DNA from: Crossiella sp. S99.2
GTDB lineage: Bacteria; Actinomycetota; Actinomycetes; Mycobacteriales; Pseudonocardiaceae
Reading direction: 5' to 3'
Assembly: GCF_023094165.1 (NCBI RefSeq)
Contig: NZ_JALMDK010000008.1
Coordinates: 186,001-250,000 of the forward strand
DNA length: 64,000 nucleotides
Part shown: piece by piece, positions 35,752 through 43,455 of the stretch
Layout: each line of letters begins with the position of its first letter
Numbering within the stretch: position 1 is the first letter of the stretch
The notes under the pieces: generated by a model
The model's database searches: none
The model's input: only the letters and a program-made list of their open reading frames with translations
What the model was told of the DNA's origin: nothing
Program-made: the position numbers and the translations under genes

Positions 35752-38700
35752 TCACAGGTCCTGGCACTGGCCGGTTCGGGGGCCGGTGCCGGTGTTGTCG
35801 AAGCCGTTGTCCACCGGTGCGGTGGTGTTGCCCGCACAGGTGACCGGTCCCTGGATGCCGCTGGCGGAGACCACGGGGGCCTCCTGGGCGGTGTTGCCCA
35901 CCAGGGTCACCGGGCCTTCGATCCGGGTGGATTCGATGCTCAGCTCGCCGGTGGTGCCGGTGATGCTGATCGGACCCGAGACGTTGCTGTTGAACAGAAC
36001 CACGCCGGCGGCGCCAGTAGCTGACAGCGGGCCGCTGATGCGGCTGCCGTAGGCGTGCAGGGTGGCGCCGGGGGCGATGGTGACCGGGCCGGTGATCTCG
36101 GCGTCGCGCAGGACCGTGGTGCCCTCGGTGACTGTGAGCGGGCCCTCGTGCTTGCCGGTGATCTCCTTGCTGGGCTTGGCCGCCGGCTTGCTGAGGAACT
36201 CGACCTCGGCCACGGACACCGTGGCGCCCGCGCCGCCGGTGATCTCCAGGCGGTACTGGCTGTACCGGCCGGGGTTGGCGACCTTGAACGCCCTGGTGTG
36301 CTGGCGCCAGGCGAACTTCTCGTTCTTGCGTTCGTCGACCGTGGCCCAGTTCTTGCCGTCGTAGGAACCCTTCAGCACCCAGCCGGACGGGTCGGCCTCG
36401 GCCTTGCCGGAGGTCAGGGTGTAGAAGGTGACCGGGTCGGTCTGGACCTTGGGCTGGAACTGCACCCAGCCGGTCTTGCCGGGGAAGGCGATCTCGGTGG
36501 CGGAACTGTTGTCCGTCAACGGGGTCACGTCCACCGACGCGGTGCGGGTGCCCTCGGCGTCACGCAGCGGCGCGGGGACCGCGCTGCCCTCGGTGATCGA
36601 CTTGGGGGCGGCGTCCTTGTCAGTGCCCCACCTGGAGGGCTTGTCGCCCATGTCGAATTCCAGGGTGCCGCCCTTGGCGATCAACTCGTGCGGCAGGTCG
36701 GTCTTGCCGTAGTTGCGGCCGTTGACCTTCAGGCCCTGCACGTAGACGTTGCGCAGGCTGTTCTTCGGCGCCTTGATCACCAGGTCCTTGCTGTTCTCCA
36801 GGTGCACGGTGGCCTTGGTGAACAGCGGGGAACCGATGGCGTAGCTGGGATTGCCCATCTGCAGCGGGTAGAAGCCGAGCGCGCTGAACAGCCACCAGGC
36901 GGACAGCTCGCCGTTGTCCTCGTCACCGCCGTAGCCCTGGCCGATGGTGGACCCGGTGTACTGCCGGGACAGCACCTCGCGCACCTTCTCCTGGGTCTTC
37001 CACGGCTGGCCCACGTAGTCGTACATGTAGGTGATGTGGTGCGAGGGCTGGTTGCTGTGCCCGTACTGGCCCATCCGCACATCCCTGGCCTCGATCATCT
37101 CGTGGATGATCCCGCCGTAGGAGCCGGGGAACTCCGCGGTCTCCGGGGTGCTGAAGAACTTGTCCAGCTTGGCCGCCAGCTTGTCCCGGCCGCCGTAGAG
37201 GTTGGCCAGGCCCTGACCGTCCTGCGGTGCGTGGAAGGCCATGTTCCAGGCGTTGGTCTCGGTGTAGTCGTGGCCCCATTCACGCGGCTCGTACTTGTCC
37301 GGCTCGACCCGCCAGCTGCCGTCGGGCTTGCGGCCCTGGAAGAAGCCGACCTTCGAGTCGAACATGTTGACGTAGTTCTGCGCCCGGTTCAGGAAGTACT
37401 CGTAGTTCTCCTTGAACTCCTTGCGGCGCGGGTCATTCGGCCTGGCCTCCTCGTAGAGGGTCTTGGCCAGCACGGCGATGCCGTAGTCGTTGATGTAGCC
37501 GTCCAGGGCCCAGGACATGCCCTCACCGGTGTTGGTGGAGGTGTAGCCCAGGAACACCGAGGTGTCCAGGCCCTTGCGGCCCACGCCCGGGTTCGGCGGG
37601 GCCACGGTGGCGTTCTTCACCGCGGCGTCATAGGCGGCGCGCACGTCGAAGTTGGTCACGCCCTTGCGGTAGGCATCGGCGAAGGCCACATCCGAGCTGG
37701 TGCCCACCATCAGGTTCGCGTAGCCGGGGGAGGACCAGCGGGAGACCCAGCCGCCTTCCTTGTACTGCTGCACGAAGCCCTCGGCCATCTCGCCCGCCTT
37801 CTTCGGCGTGAACAGCGAGTAGGCAGGCCAGGTGGTCCGGTAGGTGTCCCAGAACCCGTTGTTGACGTAGATCTTGCCGTCGACGATCTTCGCGCCGGTG
37901 CTCACCGGGGTGTCCGGACCGGTCGGCGGGGCCACCGGGCTGGCGTGCTTGAGGACCGGCTTGTCCTTGCTGCCCACGTTCTCGTGCCCGGAGTTCGGGT
38001 ACAGGAACAGGCGGTACAGGTTGGAGTACAGCGTGTGCAGCTGGTCCTGGGTGGCGCCCTCGACCTCGATCACGCGCAGCTGCTTGTCCCACTCGGTCTG
38101 CGCGCGCTCCTTGACCGAGTCGAAAGTGTCCGAAGTGGACACTTCCAGGGCCAGGTTCTTCTTGGCCTGCTCCACGCTCAGCAGCGAGGTCGCGATCCGC
38201 ATGGTCACGGTGCGGTTGTCGGCCGGGGTGTCGAAGCGCAGGTACCCGGTGACGTTGTCCCGGCCCGCCCCGGTCAGCTTGCCGCCGGCGACCGCGGGAC
38301 GGTCGAAGGTGGCGTGCACGAACAGCCGGGTGGCGCCGGTGGACAGGCCGCTCTTGATGTCGGAGAAGCCGGAGACGGTGCCGGTGGCCGGGTCCAGGGT
38401 CAGCCCGCCGTTGTTGTTGACGTTGTCGAACAACAGGCTGGAGGTGTCCCCGGTGAAGGTGAACCGGAACAGCGCCGCGTGATCCGTCGGCGCGATCTCG
38501 GTCTTCATCCCGTTCTCGAAGGTCACGCCGTAGTAGTGCGCCTGCGCCGTTTCGTTGACGTGCTTGAACGGCAGGGCGCGCGCGGCCCGGTCCAGCTTCG
38601 GCGTGCCCTCGGCCGAGGGCATCACCTGGAAGGTCTGCCGGTCGCCCATCCACGGGCTGGGCTGGTGGCTGGCGGTGAAGGCCTGCAACGTGGGCAGGTT

Positions 38701-40080
38701 CTGCGGGTTGTTGGCCTTGGCGTACTCATACAGCCAGCTGGTGGTGCCCGCGTTGGTCATCGGGGACCAGAAGTTGAAGCCGTGCGGCACCGCGGTCGCC
38801 GGGAAGTTGTTGCCCCGGGAGAAGTTGGAGCTGGAGTTGGTGCCGCGGGTGGTGATCACGTGCTCGGAGGGCCGCTTGGCGCTGATCTTCGGCGCGGTGC
38901 CCACCCGGATGTCGTCCACCCAGCCGGAGAAGCTGGCCGGGCCGTTCGGGTTGTCGTAGGCCACCAGGATCCGCTTGATCGTCTTGCCCGCGGCGACCTT
39001 GCCGATCACCGACTGCTGCAGGTTCCACTGGTTGGTGTAGAGCACCTTCGAGGCGCCCTGACCGCGCGGCGACAGCTCGAACCCGTGCTGGTCGGTGGCC
39101 TTGAGGTCACTGAGGTAGGTGCCGTCGGCGAAGGCCAGGTCCAGTGCGGCGTGCGTGCTGGGGTAGTTCATGTCCCCGGAGACGAACTCCGGGAAGATCA
39201 GGTAGGACAACTCGGTGTCCCGGCCGACCTGGATGTCGACGTCGAAGACCTTGTTGTAGGAGTAGCCGCGGCCCTTGGCCTCGTGCGTGCCCAGGTAGCG
39301 GAAGGCGCGCGAACCGGTGAACCCGCTGTTGTTGCGCACGTTGTACCCGCCGGCCGGGCCCTTGCCCGCGACGGTGCGCATGTACGGCGGGAACTGCCCG
39401 TTGCTCGGCCCGGCCAGCTGCAACTCGGCCAGCTGGATCAGCGAGGCGCCGTTGTTCAGCGTGATGTCCAGGCGGTAGTGCTGGTAGGGGACCGTGTTGG
39501 TCAGCGTGAAGGTCTTGGTCTCGTGCCGCTTCGCGAAGCTCTCGCCGGTCCGACTGTCCACAGTGGTCCAGTTGACGCCGTCGGTGGAGCCCTTGAGGGT
39601 CCAGTCCTTCGGGTCCCGCTCGGCCGCGTCGTTGGCCGAGGAGATCGCGTACTTCTGCACCGCGACCGCCTCGGACAGGGTCAGCGAGACCCAGCCGGTG
39701 CGTTCGAAGGCCAGCCACTTGGAGGCCAGGCTGCCGTCGAAGAGGTTGTCCCTGACTTCACCGCCGACGGTGTTCTCCGCGCTGGCCGCGGTGGCGGTGA
39801 TCTTGTCGTTGACGCTGCCCGGGATGCTCACCGAGTCCGCGCCGGTCACGCCGGACGCCTTCGGTTTGCCATCCGGCCCGGTCTCGGGCGTGTCGGTCCA
39901 CGTCGGCTGTGGCTCGCCTGCCTCGAAGGAGGTGGCGAACGAGGTGCCTTCCATGGGCTGTCCCTGGTCTGTCTCCGGTGGCGCCGCCAGCGCGACCGGG
40001 GACCCGGCCAGGCTCAGCGCCACGATGCTCGCGCAGACCAGCATCATCGGTGATCGTGCTGCGCGCACTCTGTTCCTCAC
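35752..40080 (-). CDS. Secreted GH92 alpha-mannosidase-like protein with F5/8-type modules
   Basis: The product has 1442 residues from the GTG at 40080, which has GGAGGA 8 bases upstream. A signal peptide (to about 33) precedes an F5/8 type C-like module (about 75-200), the GH92 N-domain and the catalytic domain. HDYTETNAWNMAF, GGDEDNGELSAWW, ALGFYPLQMG and YAIGSPLF are typical GH92 blocks. A second F5/8-like segment (about 1190-1305) follows, then a C-terminal region of repeated (I/L)xGPVT/S-type strands (about 1310-1430). GH92 enzymes remove alpha-mannose residues, often with Ca2+. A perfect palindrome at 40172-40185 may control it. Confidence 0.9.
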   Translation of the reverse strand: MRNRVRAARSPMMLVCASIVALSLAGSPVALAAPPETDQGQPMEGTSFATSFEAGEPQPTWTDTPETGPDGKPKASGVTGADSVSIPGSVNDKITATAASAENTVGGEVRDNLFDGSLASKWLAFERTGWVSLTLSEAVAVQKYAISSANDAAERDPKDWTLKGSTDGVNWTTVDSRTGESFAKRHETKTFTLTNTVPYQHYRLDITLNNGASLIQLAELQLAGPSNGQFPPYMRTVAGKGPAGGYNVRNNSGFTGSRAFRYLGTHEAKGRGYSYNKVFDVDIQVGRDTELSYLIFPEFVSGDMNYPSTHAALDLAFADGTYLSDLKATDQHGFELSPRGQGASKVLYTNQWNLQQSVIGKVAAGKTIKRILVAYDNPNGPASFSGWVDDIRVGTAPKISAKRPSEHVITTRGTNSSSNFSRGNNFPATAVPHGFNFWSPMTNAGTTSWLYEYAKANNPQNLPTLQAFTASHQPSPWMGDRQTFQVMPSAEGTPKLDRAARALPFKHVNETAQAHYYGVTFENGMKTEIAPTDHAALFRFTFTGDTSSLLFDNVNNNGGLTLDPATGTVSGFSDIKSGLSTGATRLFVHATFDRPAVAGGKLTGAGRDNVTGYLRFDTPADNRTVTMRIATSLLSVEQAKKNLALEVSTSDTFDSVKERAQTEWDKQLRVIEVEGATQDQLHTLYSNLYRLFLYPNSGHENVGSKDKPVLKHASPVAPPTGPDTPVSTGAKIVDGKIYVNNGFWDTYRTTWPAYSLFTPKKAGEMAEGFVQQYKEGGWVSRWSSPGYANLMVGTSSDVAFADAYRKGVTNFDVRAAYDAAVKNATVAPPNPGVGRKGLDTSVFLGYTSTNTGEGMSWALDGYINDYGIAVLAKTLYEEARPNDPRRKEFKENYEYFLNRAQNYVNMFDSKVGFFQGRKPDGSWRVEPDKYEPREWGHDYTETNAWNMAFHAPQDGQGLANLYGGRDKLAAKLDKFFSTPETAEFPGSYGGIIHEMIEARDVRMGQYGHSNQPSHHITYMYDYVGQPWKTQEKVREVLSRQYTGSTIGQGYGGDEDNGELSAWWLFSALGFYPLQMGNPSYAIGSPLFTKATVHLENSKDLVIKAPKNSLRNVYVQGLKVNGRNYGKTDLPHELIAKGGTLEFDMGDKPSRWGTDKDAAPKSITEGSAVPAPLRDAEGTRTASVDVTPLTDNSSATEIAFPGKTGWVQFQPKVQTDPVTFYTLTSGKAEADPSGWVLKGSYDGKNWATVDERKNEKFAWRQHTRAFKVANPGRYSQYRLEITGGAGATVSVAEVEFLSKPAAKPSKEITGKHEGPLTVTEGTTVLRDAEITGPVTIAPGATLHAYGSRISGPLSATGAAGVVLFNSNVSGPISITGTTGELSIESTRIEGPVTLVGNTAQEAPVVSASGIQGPVTCAGNTTAPVDNGFDNTGTGPRTGQCQDL

Positions 40081-40171
40081 GCTTCGAGTCCTCCGCCTGG
40101 GATGTCGGGGGGTGCAGACGGCTGTGCTGGACTCGACCCGGCACAACCCGGACGAAAGCGAAGCCCGGCAC

Positions 40172-40185
40172 TGACATCGATGTCA
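40172..40185. promoter_or_regulatory. LacI-type palindrome upstream of the GH92 gene
   Basis: TGACATCGATGTCA is a perfect 14-bp palindrome with a central CG, 92 bases upstream of the GH92 start. This form is typical of LacI-family sugar-responsive operators; no LacI gene is in the window. Confidence 0.55.
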
Positions 40186-40298
40186 AGAATTTCGTCCGGT
40201 CTTGTCACCGCTCAGGCGGCGGATGAGGCCGGACGGCTCAGTCCGTGGCAGTCGCTGTCATCCGAAGGGGTTGCGCCGTTCGGGTCGCCCCGTGGGCC

Positions 40299-40736
40299 TC
40301 AGGGGCGCTCCAGCGCGCCCGGCCGGAACGGCTCCACCCCGACCACCCGGCGCACCCGGAGCGGCTCGATCACCAGGATCACCCGCCGCTCACCCGGGAC
40401 CAGCCACTCGTACTTGTCGGTGCCGACGTACTTCTTCGCCAGCCGGTCCATGCCCCGCTCGGCGACCGCACCGGTCACGAACTCCACCACCCGGCCGCGG
40501 ATCTCCACCCGGTCGTAGGGGTTGTCCGGCGAGGTCGCCGACAGCGACACCCGGGGATCGCGCCGCAGGTTATCCTCCTTGACCCGGCCCAGCGCGGTGT
40601 TGATCAGCACCCGATCCCCGTCCGCCTCCGCCCACATCGGCGTGACCTGCGGCGATCCATCCGCGTTGAGCGTGGCCAGATGCCAGAACAGCGGCTTGGC
40701 CAGCCACTCCCGCACCTCCGGACCGAGTTCTGCCAC
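40299..40736 (-). CDS. PPOX-class F420/FMN-binding protein
   Basis: The product is a 145-residue split-barrel flavoprotein. It has FWHLATLNADGSPQVTPMW, LGRVKEDNLRRDPRVSL and a C-terminal YEWLVPGERRVILVIEP, the pattern of the actinobacterial PPOX-class F420-dependent group. The GTG start at 40736 has GGGAGGAG upstream. It stands alone between the GH92 control region and the metalloprotease terminator. The substrate is unknown. Confidence 0.83.
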   Translation of the reverse strand: MAELGPEVREWLAKPLFWHLATLNADGSPQVTPMWAEADGDRVLINTALGRVKEDNLRRDPRVSLSATSPDNPYDRVEIRGRVVEFVTGAVAERGMDRLAKKYVGTDKYEWLVPGERRVILVIEPLRVRRVVGVEPFRPGALERP

Positions 40737-40769
40737 GTGTCTTCTCCTCCCGGACGACCCTGGCCGCGC

Positions 40770-40795
40770 GGTGGGGCGGGCGGACCCGCCCCACC
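40770..40795. terminator. Hairpin terminator downstream of the metalloprotease gene
   Basis: GGTGGGGCGGG and its exact complement form an 11-bp stem with a CGGA loop, beginning six bases past the stop of the leftward gene ending at 40801. Confidence 0.8.
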
Positions 40796-40800
40796 GGCCT

Positions 40801-41907
40801 TCACCAGTACATCAGTCCGACCCCGCCGAAGCTCCACGAGTAGTACAGCCGCAGCCGAACGAGGTAGCGCCTGCCCTGCACCAGTTTCGCCTCGATCAGC
40901 GCGTTCAGGTCGGTGCCGCTGTCATCGTCGCCGGCCAGGTACACCGGCTGGCCGTCGATCTCCTCGAAGAGCACCAGCACCGCGTCGCAGCCACCGAAGG
41001 TGCCGATCTGGAACTTGCCGGAGGCCGCCGGGGTGATGCTGAAGTCGGCCTGCTGACCGGCCGCCAGCTCCAGCTGCACCGTCTTGAGGTGCTCCAGCGC
41101 GGTCGGCGCGCCGGTCGGGGCCGGGTACCACTTGCGCACGAACTCCTTGTCCACCGGGGACAGCACCCCCGGCGGGCGCAGACCGCCCGCGTACCTGGCC
41201 GGCTGGCGGATCAGGCCGGGGCCGAAGCCGTAGTGCATGATCGAATCCGGGTCCCAGGACGAGCCCGTGACCTCGTCGTTGGCCAGTTTGCGCAGGATGT
41301 TGTGGAAGATGGTCTGCCGGTCCCAGAAGTTCGGCGGACCGGACAGCGAGGCGTAGACCTTCGCCTCGTCCCACTCGATGCCGGCGAACGGGTTCTGGTG
41401 CTCGTGCGGCATGCCCAGGGTGTGGCCGATCTCGTGCAGGGCCGTGGTCATGCCGTAGTCGTCCTCGGTCAGGTCCCAGCCGAAGTTCATCGTCCGGTCG
41501 TTGACCCCGGCGTGCAGCACCACGTCCCGGCCCACATACGACCAGGAGCCGTCGCCGTCCATGAACCCGATCCGCAGCTCCGACTGGGCCCGGTCCGGCA
41601 CCTCCTCGAAGCGCAGCCCGATGCCCAGCTCCTGCCAGGACCGGAAGGCCCGCCGCACCACCTCCCGCTGCGGCTCCGCGCCCACCCAGGAGACGAACCG
41701 GGTGCTGCCATCGGAGAAGCGCACCTGCTCGCCGTCGGTGTCCCGGTCGAAGAAGTAGTAGTGCAGCACCGTGCCGTTGGCCCATTTGGAGCGGGTCCGG
41801 AGTATCGCCCGCACCCGTTCCTGGTTCAGCCCCTCGGGCACCGCGGGGGCGGACTGGGCGCGCAGGGCGCAGTAGCGGAAATCGGCGGAATGGTCCTGTT
41901 CGGGCAT
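40801..41907 (-). CDS. Astacin-like zinc metalloprotease
   Basis: The product has 368 residues. The zinc site HEIGHTLGMPHEH (H158, E159, H162, H168) has the HExxHxxGxxH spacing of metzincins, with the following EH as in astacins, and the Met-turn is SIMHYG. The catalytic domain spans about 30-270; a C-terminal beta-domain (about 275-368, GQQADFSITPAASGKFQIGTFGG) resembles PPC/CUB-like secretion-associated modules. No signal peptide is evident despite the secreted character of the family, which is odd. It is divergent from a TetR-type gene 135 bases away that may regulate it. Confidence 0.85.
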   Translation of the reverse strand: MPEQDHSADFRYCALRAQSAPAVPEGLNQERVRAILRTRSKWANGTVLHYYFFDRDTDGEQVRFSDGSTRFVSWVGAEPQREVVRRAFRSWQELGIGLRFEEVPDRAQSELRIGFMDGDGSWSYVGRDVVLHAGVNDRTMNFGWDLTEDDYGMTTALHEIGHTLGMPHEHQNPFAGIEWDEAKVYASLSGPPNFWDRQTIFHNILRKLANDEVTGSSWDPDSIMHYGFGPGLIRQPARYAGGLRPPGVLSPVDKEFVRKWYPAPTGAPTALEHLKTVQLELAAGQQADFSITPAASGKFQIGTFGGCDAVLVLFEEIDGQPVYLAGDDDSGTDLNALIEAKLVQGRRYLVRLRLYYSWSFGGVGLMYW

Positions 41908-42042
41908 GTCAGCGCCCTCCTCGCAATGACGGCCGAACCTCCATGGTCAGCGCGCACCCGACGATCCGGTGCCCGCCATCGGAGTGAGCCGGGCGAGCTT
42001 GGTCGGTACAGTGACCCGGCAGCAGCGCACTGGAGGAGGGTC

Positions 42043-42675
42043 ATGGGCGCGGGACCGGTGGCACGACGGGACTACGCGGGTCGCTCGGCCGCGGACCGCC
42101 GGGCGCAACGCCGGGACCGGATGCTCGCCGCCGGCCTGGAACTCTTCGGCACCGAGGGCTACGCCGCCGCCAGCATCGAACGGCTCTGCGCCCAGGCCGC
42201 GGTGTCCACCCGTAACTTCTACGAGGAGTTCGGCAGCCGGGAAGCCCTGCTGATGGCCTTGCACGACCGGGTCAACACCGCCGCCATCGAGGCCGTGCGC
42301 ACCGCCTTCGCCCGACTGCCCGAGGCCGGCCTGGTGGAACGCACCCAGCTCGCCGTGCACACCTACCTCGACGCCACCGCGCACGACCCCCGGCTGGCCA
42401 GGGTCGCCTACGTCGAGGTGGTCGGCGTCAGCGCCGAGGTCGAGCGCTACCGGGCAGGCTGGCGCGAACGCTGGATCGACCTCCTGGAAGCCGAGGCACA
42501 CCGCGCGGTCGACCGCGGCGAGGCCCAGCCCCGCGATTTCCGGCTCACCGCGATCGCCCTGATGGGCGCGGTCAACGAACTCGTGCACCACTGGTCAGTA
42601 CTCGGCGGCAACACCCCAATCGAGGACATCACCAAAGAAATCGCCCGCATAGCCACCTCCCAGATCCAGCACTAA
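42043..42675 (+). CDS. TetR-family regulator
   Basis: The product has 210 residues with an N-terminal HTH (LAAGLELFGTEGYAAASIERLCAQAAVSTRNFYEEFGSREAL in outline, about 30-72) and an all-helical ligand domain. A GGAGGAGGG ribosome site precedes the ATG at 42043, and TACAGT at 42007-42012 is a plausible -10. It is divergent from the astacin-like gene; the effector is unknown. The next 480 bases contain repeats and no gene. Confidence 0.87.
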   Translation: MGAGPVARRDYAGRSAADRRAQRRDRMLAAGLELFGTEGYAAASIERLCAQAAVSTRNFYEEFGSREALLMALHDRVNTAAIEAVRTAFARLPEAGLVERTQLAVHTYLDATAHDPRLARVAYVEVVGVSAEVERYRAGWRERWIDLLEAEAHRAVDRGEAQPRDFRLTAIALMGAVNELVHHWSVLGGNTPIEDITKEIARIATSQIQH

Positions 42676-42686
42676 CCCACCCCACC

Positions 42687-42835
42687 CGAGTGTTGGCCGT
42701 TATGGGACGGGGTGTTGGCCGTTGTTGTACGCCGCTGGTCGCGATTTCGCCCTGGCGTGCCGATCTTCCGGCGAGTTGGGCCAACTGGTACGCCGGTTTG
42801 GCTCAAGTGGGCGTACCAGTTGGCCCAAGTGGTAC
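42687..42835. repeat. GTTGGCC-family repeat block
   Basis: Two 21-bp units (42687-42728) are followed by a unique 44-bp segment and three further 21-bp units (42773-42835). The block from 42729 is nearly identical to 7925-8032. Confidence 0.87.
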
Positions 42836-43000
42836 GGGGTTTGGATCAAGAGCCGGGATGAGTAGGTTGCGGGGCGGGGTTTGGGCTGCTGGGGCCGCAT
42901 CCAGCGCGGCTCCGAGGGCTCGCGTGTTCGCCGCACGACCTTCCGCAAGCCAACCACACCTCACCGAGCGGCCCTCGTCGTGGCGCCACCCTTGCCTCGC

Positions 43001-43063
43001 CCCACAACGGCCAACACCCCGTACGACAACGGCCAACACACCGTCCATTTCGGCCAACACTCG
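43001..43063. repeat. Three 21-bp repeats in inverted orientation
   Basis: Three consecutive 21-bp units with ACAACGGCCAACACCCCG cores run opposite to the 42687-42728 units. The intervening 42836-43000 shows no supported gene. Confidence 0.87.
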
Positions 43064-43155
43064 GATGGCGGTACGGGGTGCACTTCCGGATGAAAAGCGG
43101 TGAATGTTGCCAGTTTCCCGTTGGTGTCGATCAGTCATGCTGAATGCTCGTACGT

Positions 43156-43260
43156 ATGAAGCTCTGTCCTGATTGCTTCGGTTCCGGCACCGTGCCCGAC
43201 AAGGACTACGCGGCCTGCGGGAGGTGTGGTGGCGTTGGAGACGTCCCCGGTCAGCACTGA
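43156..43260 (+). CDS. 34-residue DnaJ-type zinc-finger microprotein
   Basis: An ATG at 43156 opens a 34-codon frame with two CxxCxGxG elements, CPDCFGSG and CGRCGGVG, the DnaJ zinc-finger repeat. Two such elements could bind one Zn2+. It overlaps by 35 bases, in another frame, a second gene that also carries a CxxCxGxG element. The density of conserved-type cysteines argues that it is real despite its size. Function is unknown; GTAC-rich sequence upstream gives no clear ribosome site. Confidence 0.55.
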   Translation: MKLCPDCFGSGTVPDKDYAACGRCGGVGDVPGQH

Positions 43261-43453
43261 GACGCCCTGCACGCTGTGCCGCGGCACCGGCTTCTTCGAG
43301 TGGACCCAGCCCGCGCCCGGACCCGGTGGTTCGTTGGTGCTGCGGCAGTTGCGGCATCCGTGCGTGCACGGTTGCTCGGGCTGGTGGCGGCAGCCCGCGG
43401 CCGAACGTGGCCGGGTGGTGGACGGCGTGATCGCCGCGGTGCTGCCGCCCTAG
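43226..43453 (+). CDS. 75-residue Cys-rich (CxxCxGxG) protein
   Basis: The frame starts at GTG 43226 (or GTG 43229) just after GGGAGG. It contains CTLCRGTGFFEW near residue 15-26 and HPCVHGCSGWW near 44-54, giving four cysteines that could hold zinc. It overlaps the 34-residue zinc-finger frame. The end is two bases before the convergent acyl-CoA ligase stop. I do not recognise a family beyond the DnaJ-like cysteine motif. Confidence 0.55.
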   Translation: MVALETSPVSTETPCTLCRGTGFFEWTQPAPGPGGSLVLRQLRHPCVHGCSGWWRQPAAERGRVVDGVIAAVLPP

Positions 43454-43455
43454 CT

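Noticed and set aside
36055..40053. A 1332-codon open frame antisense to the GH92 gene
   Set aside because: Composition is that of a shadow frame; the minus strand has a full signal peptide, GH92 motifs and ribosome site.
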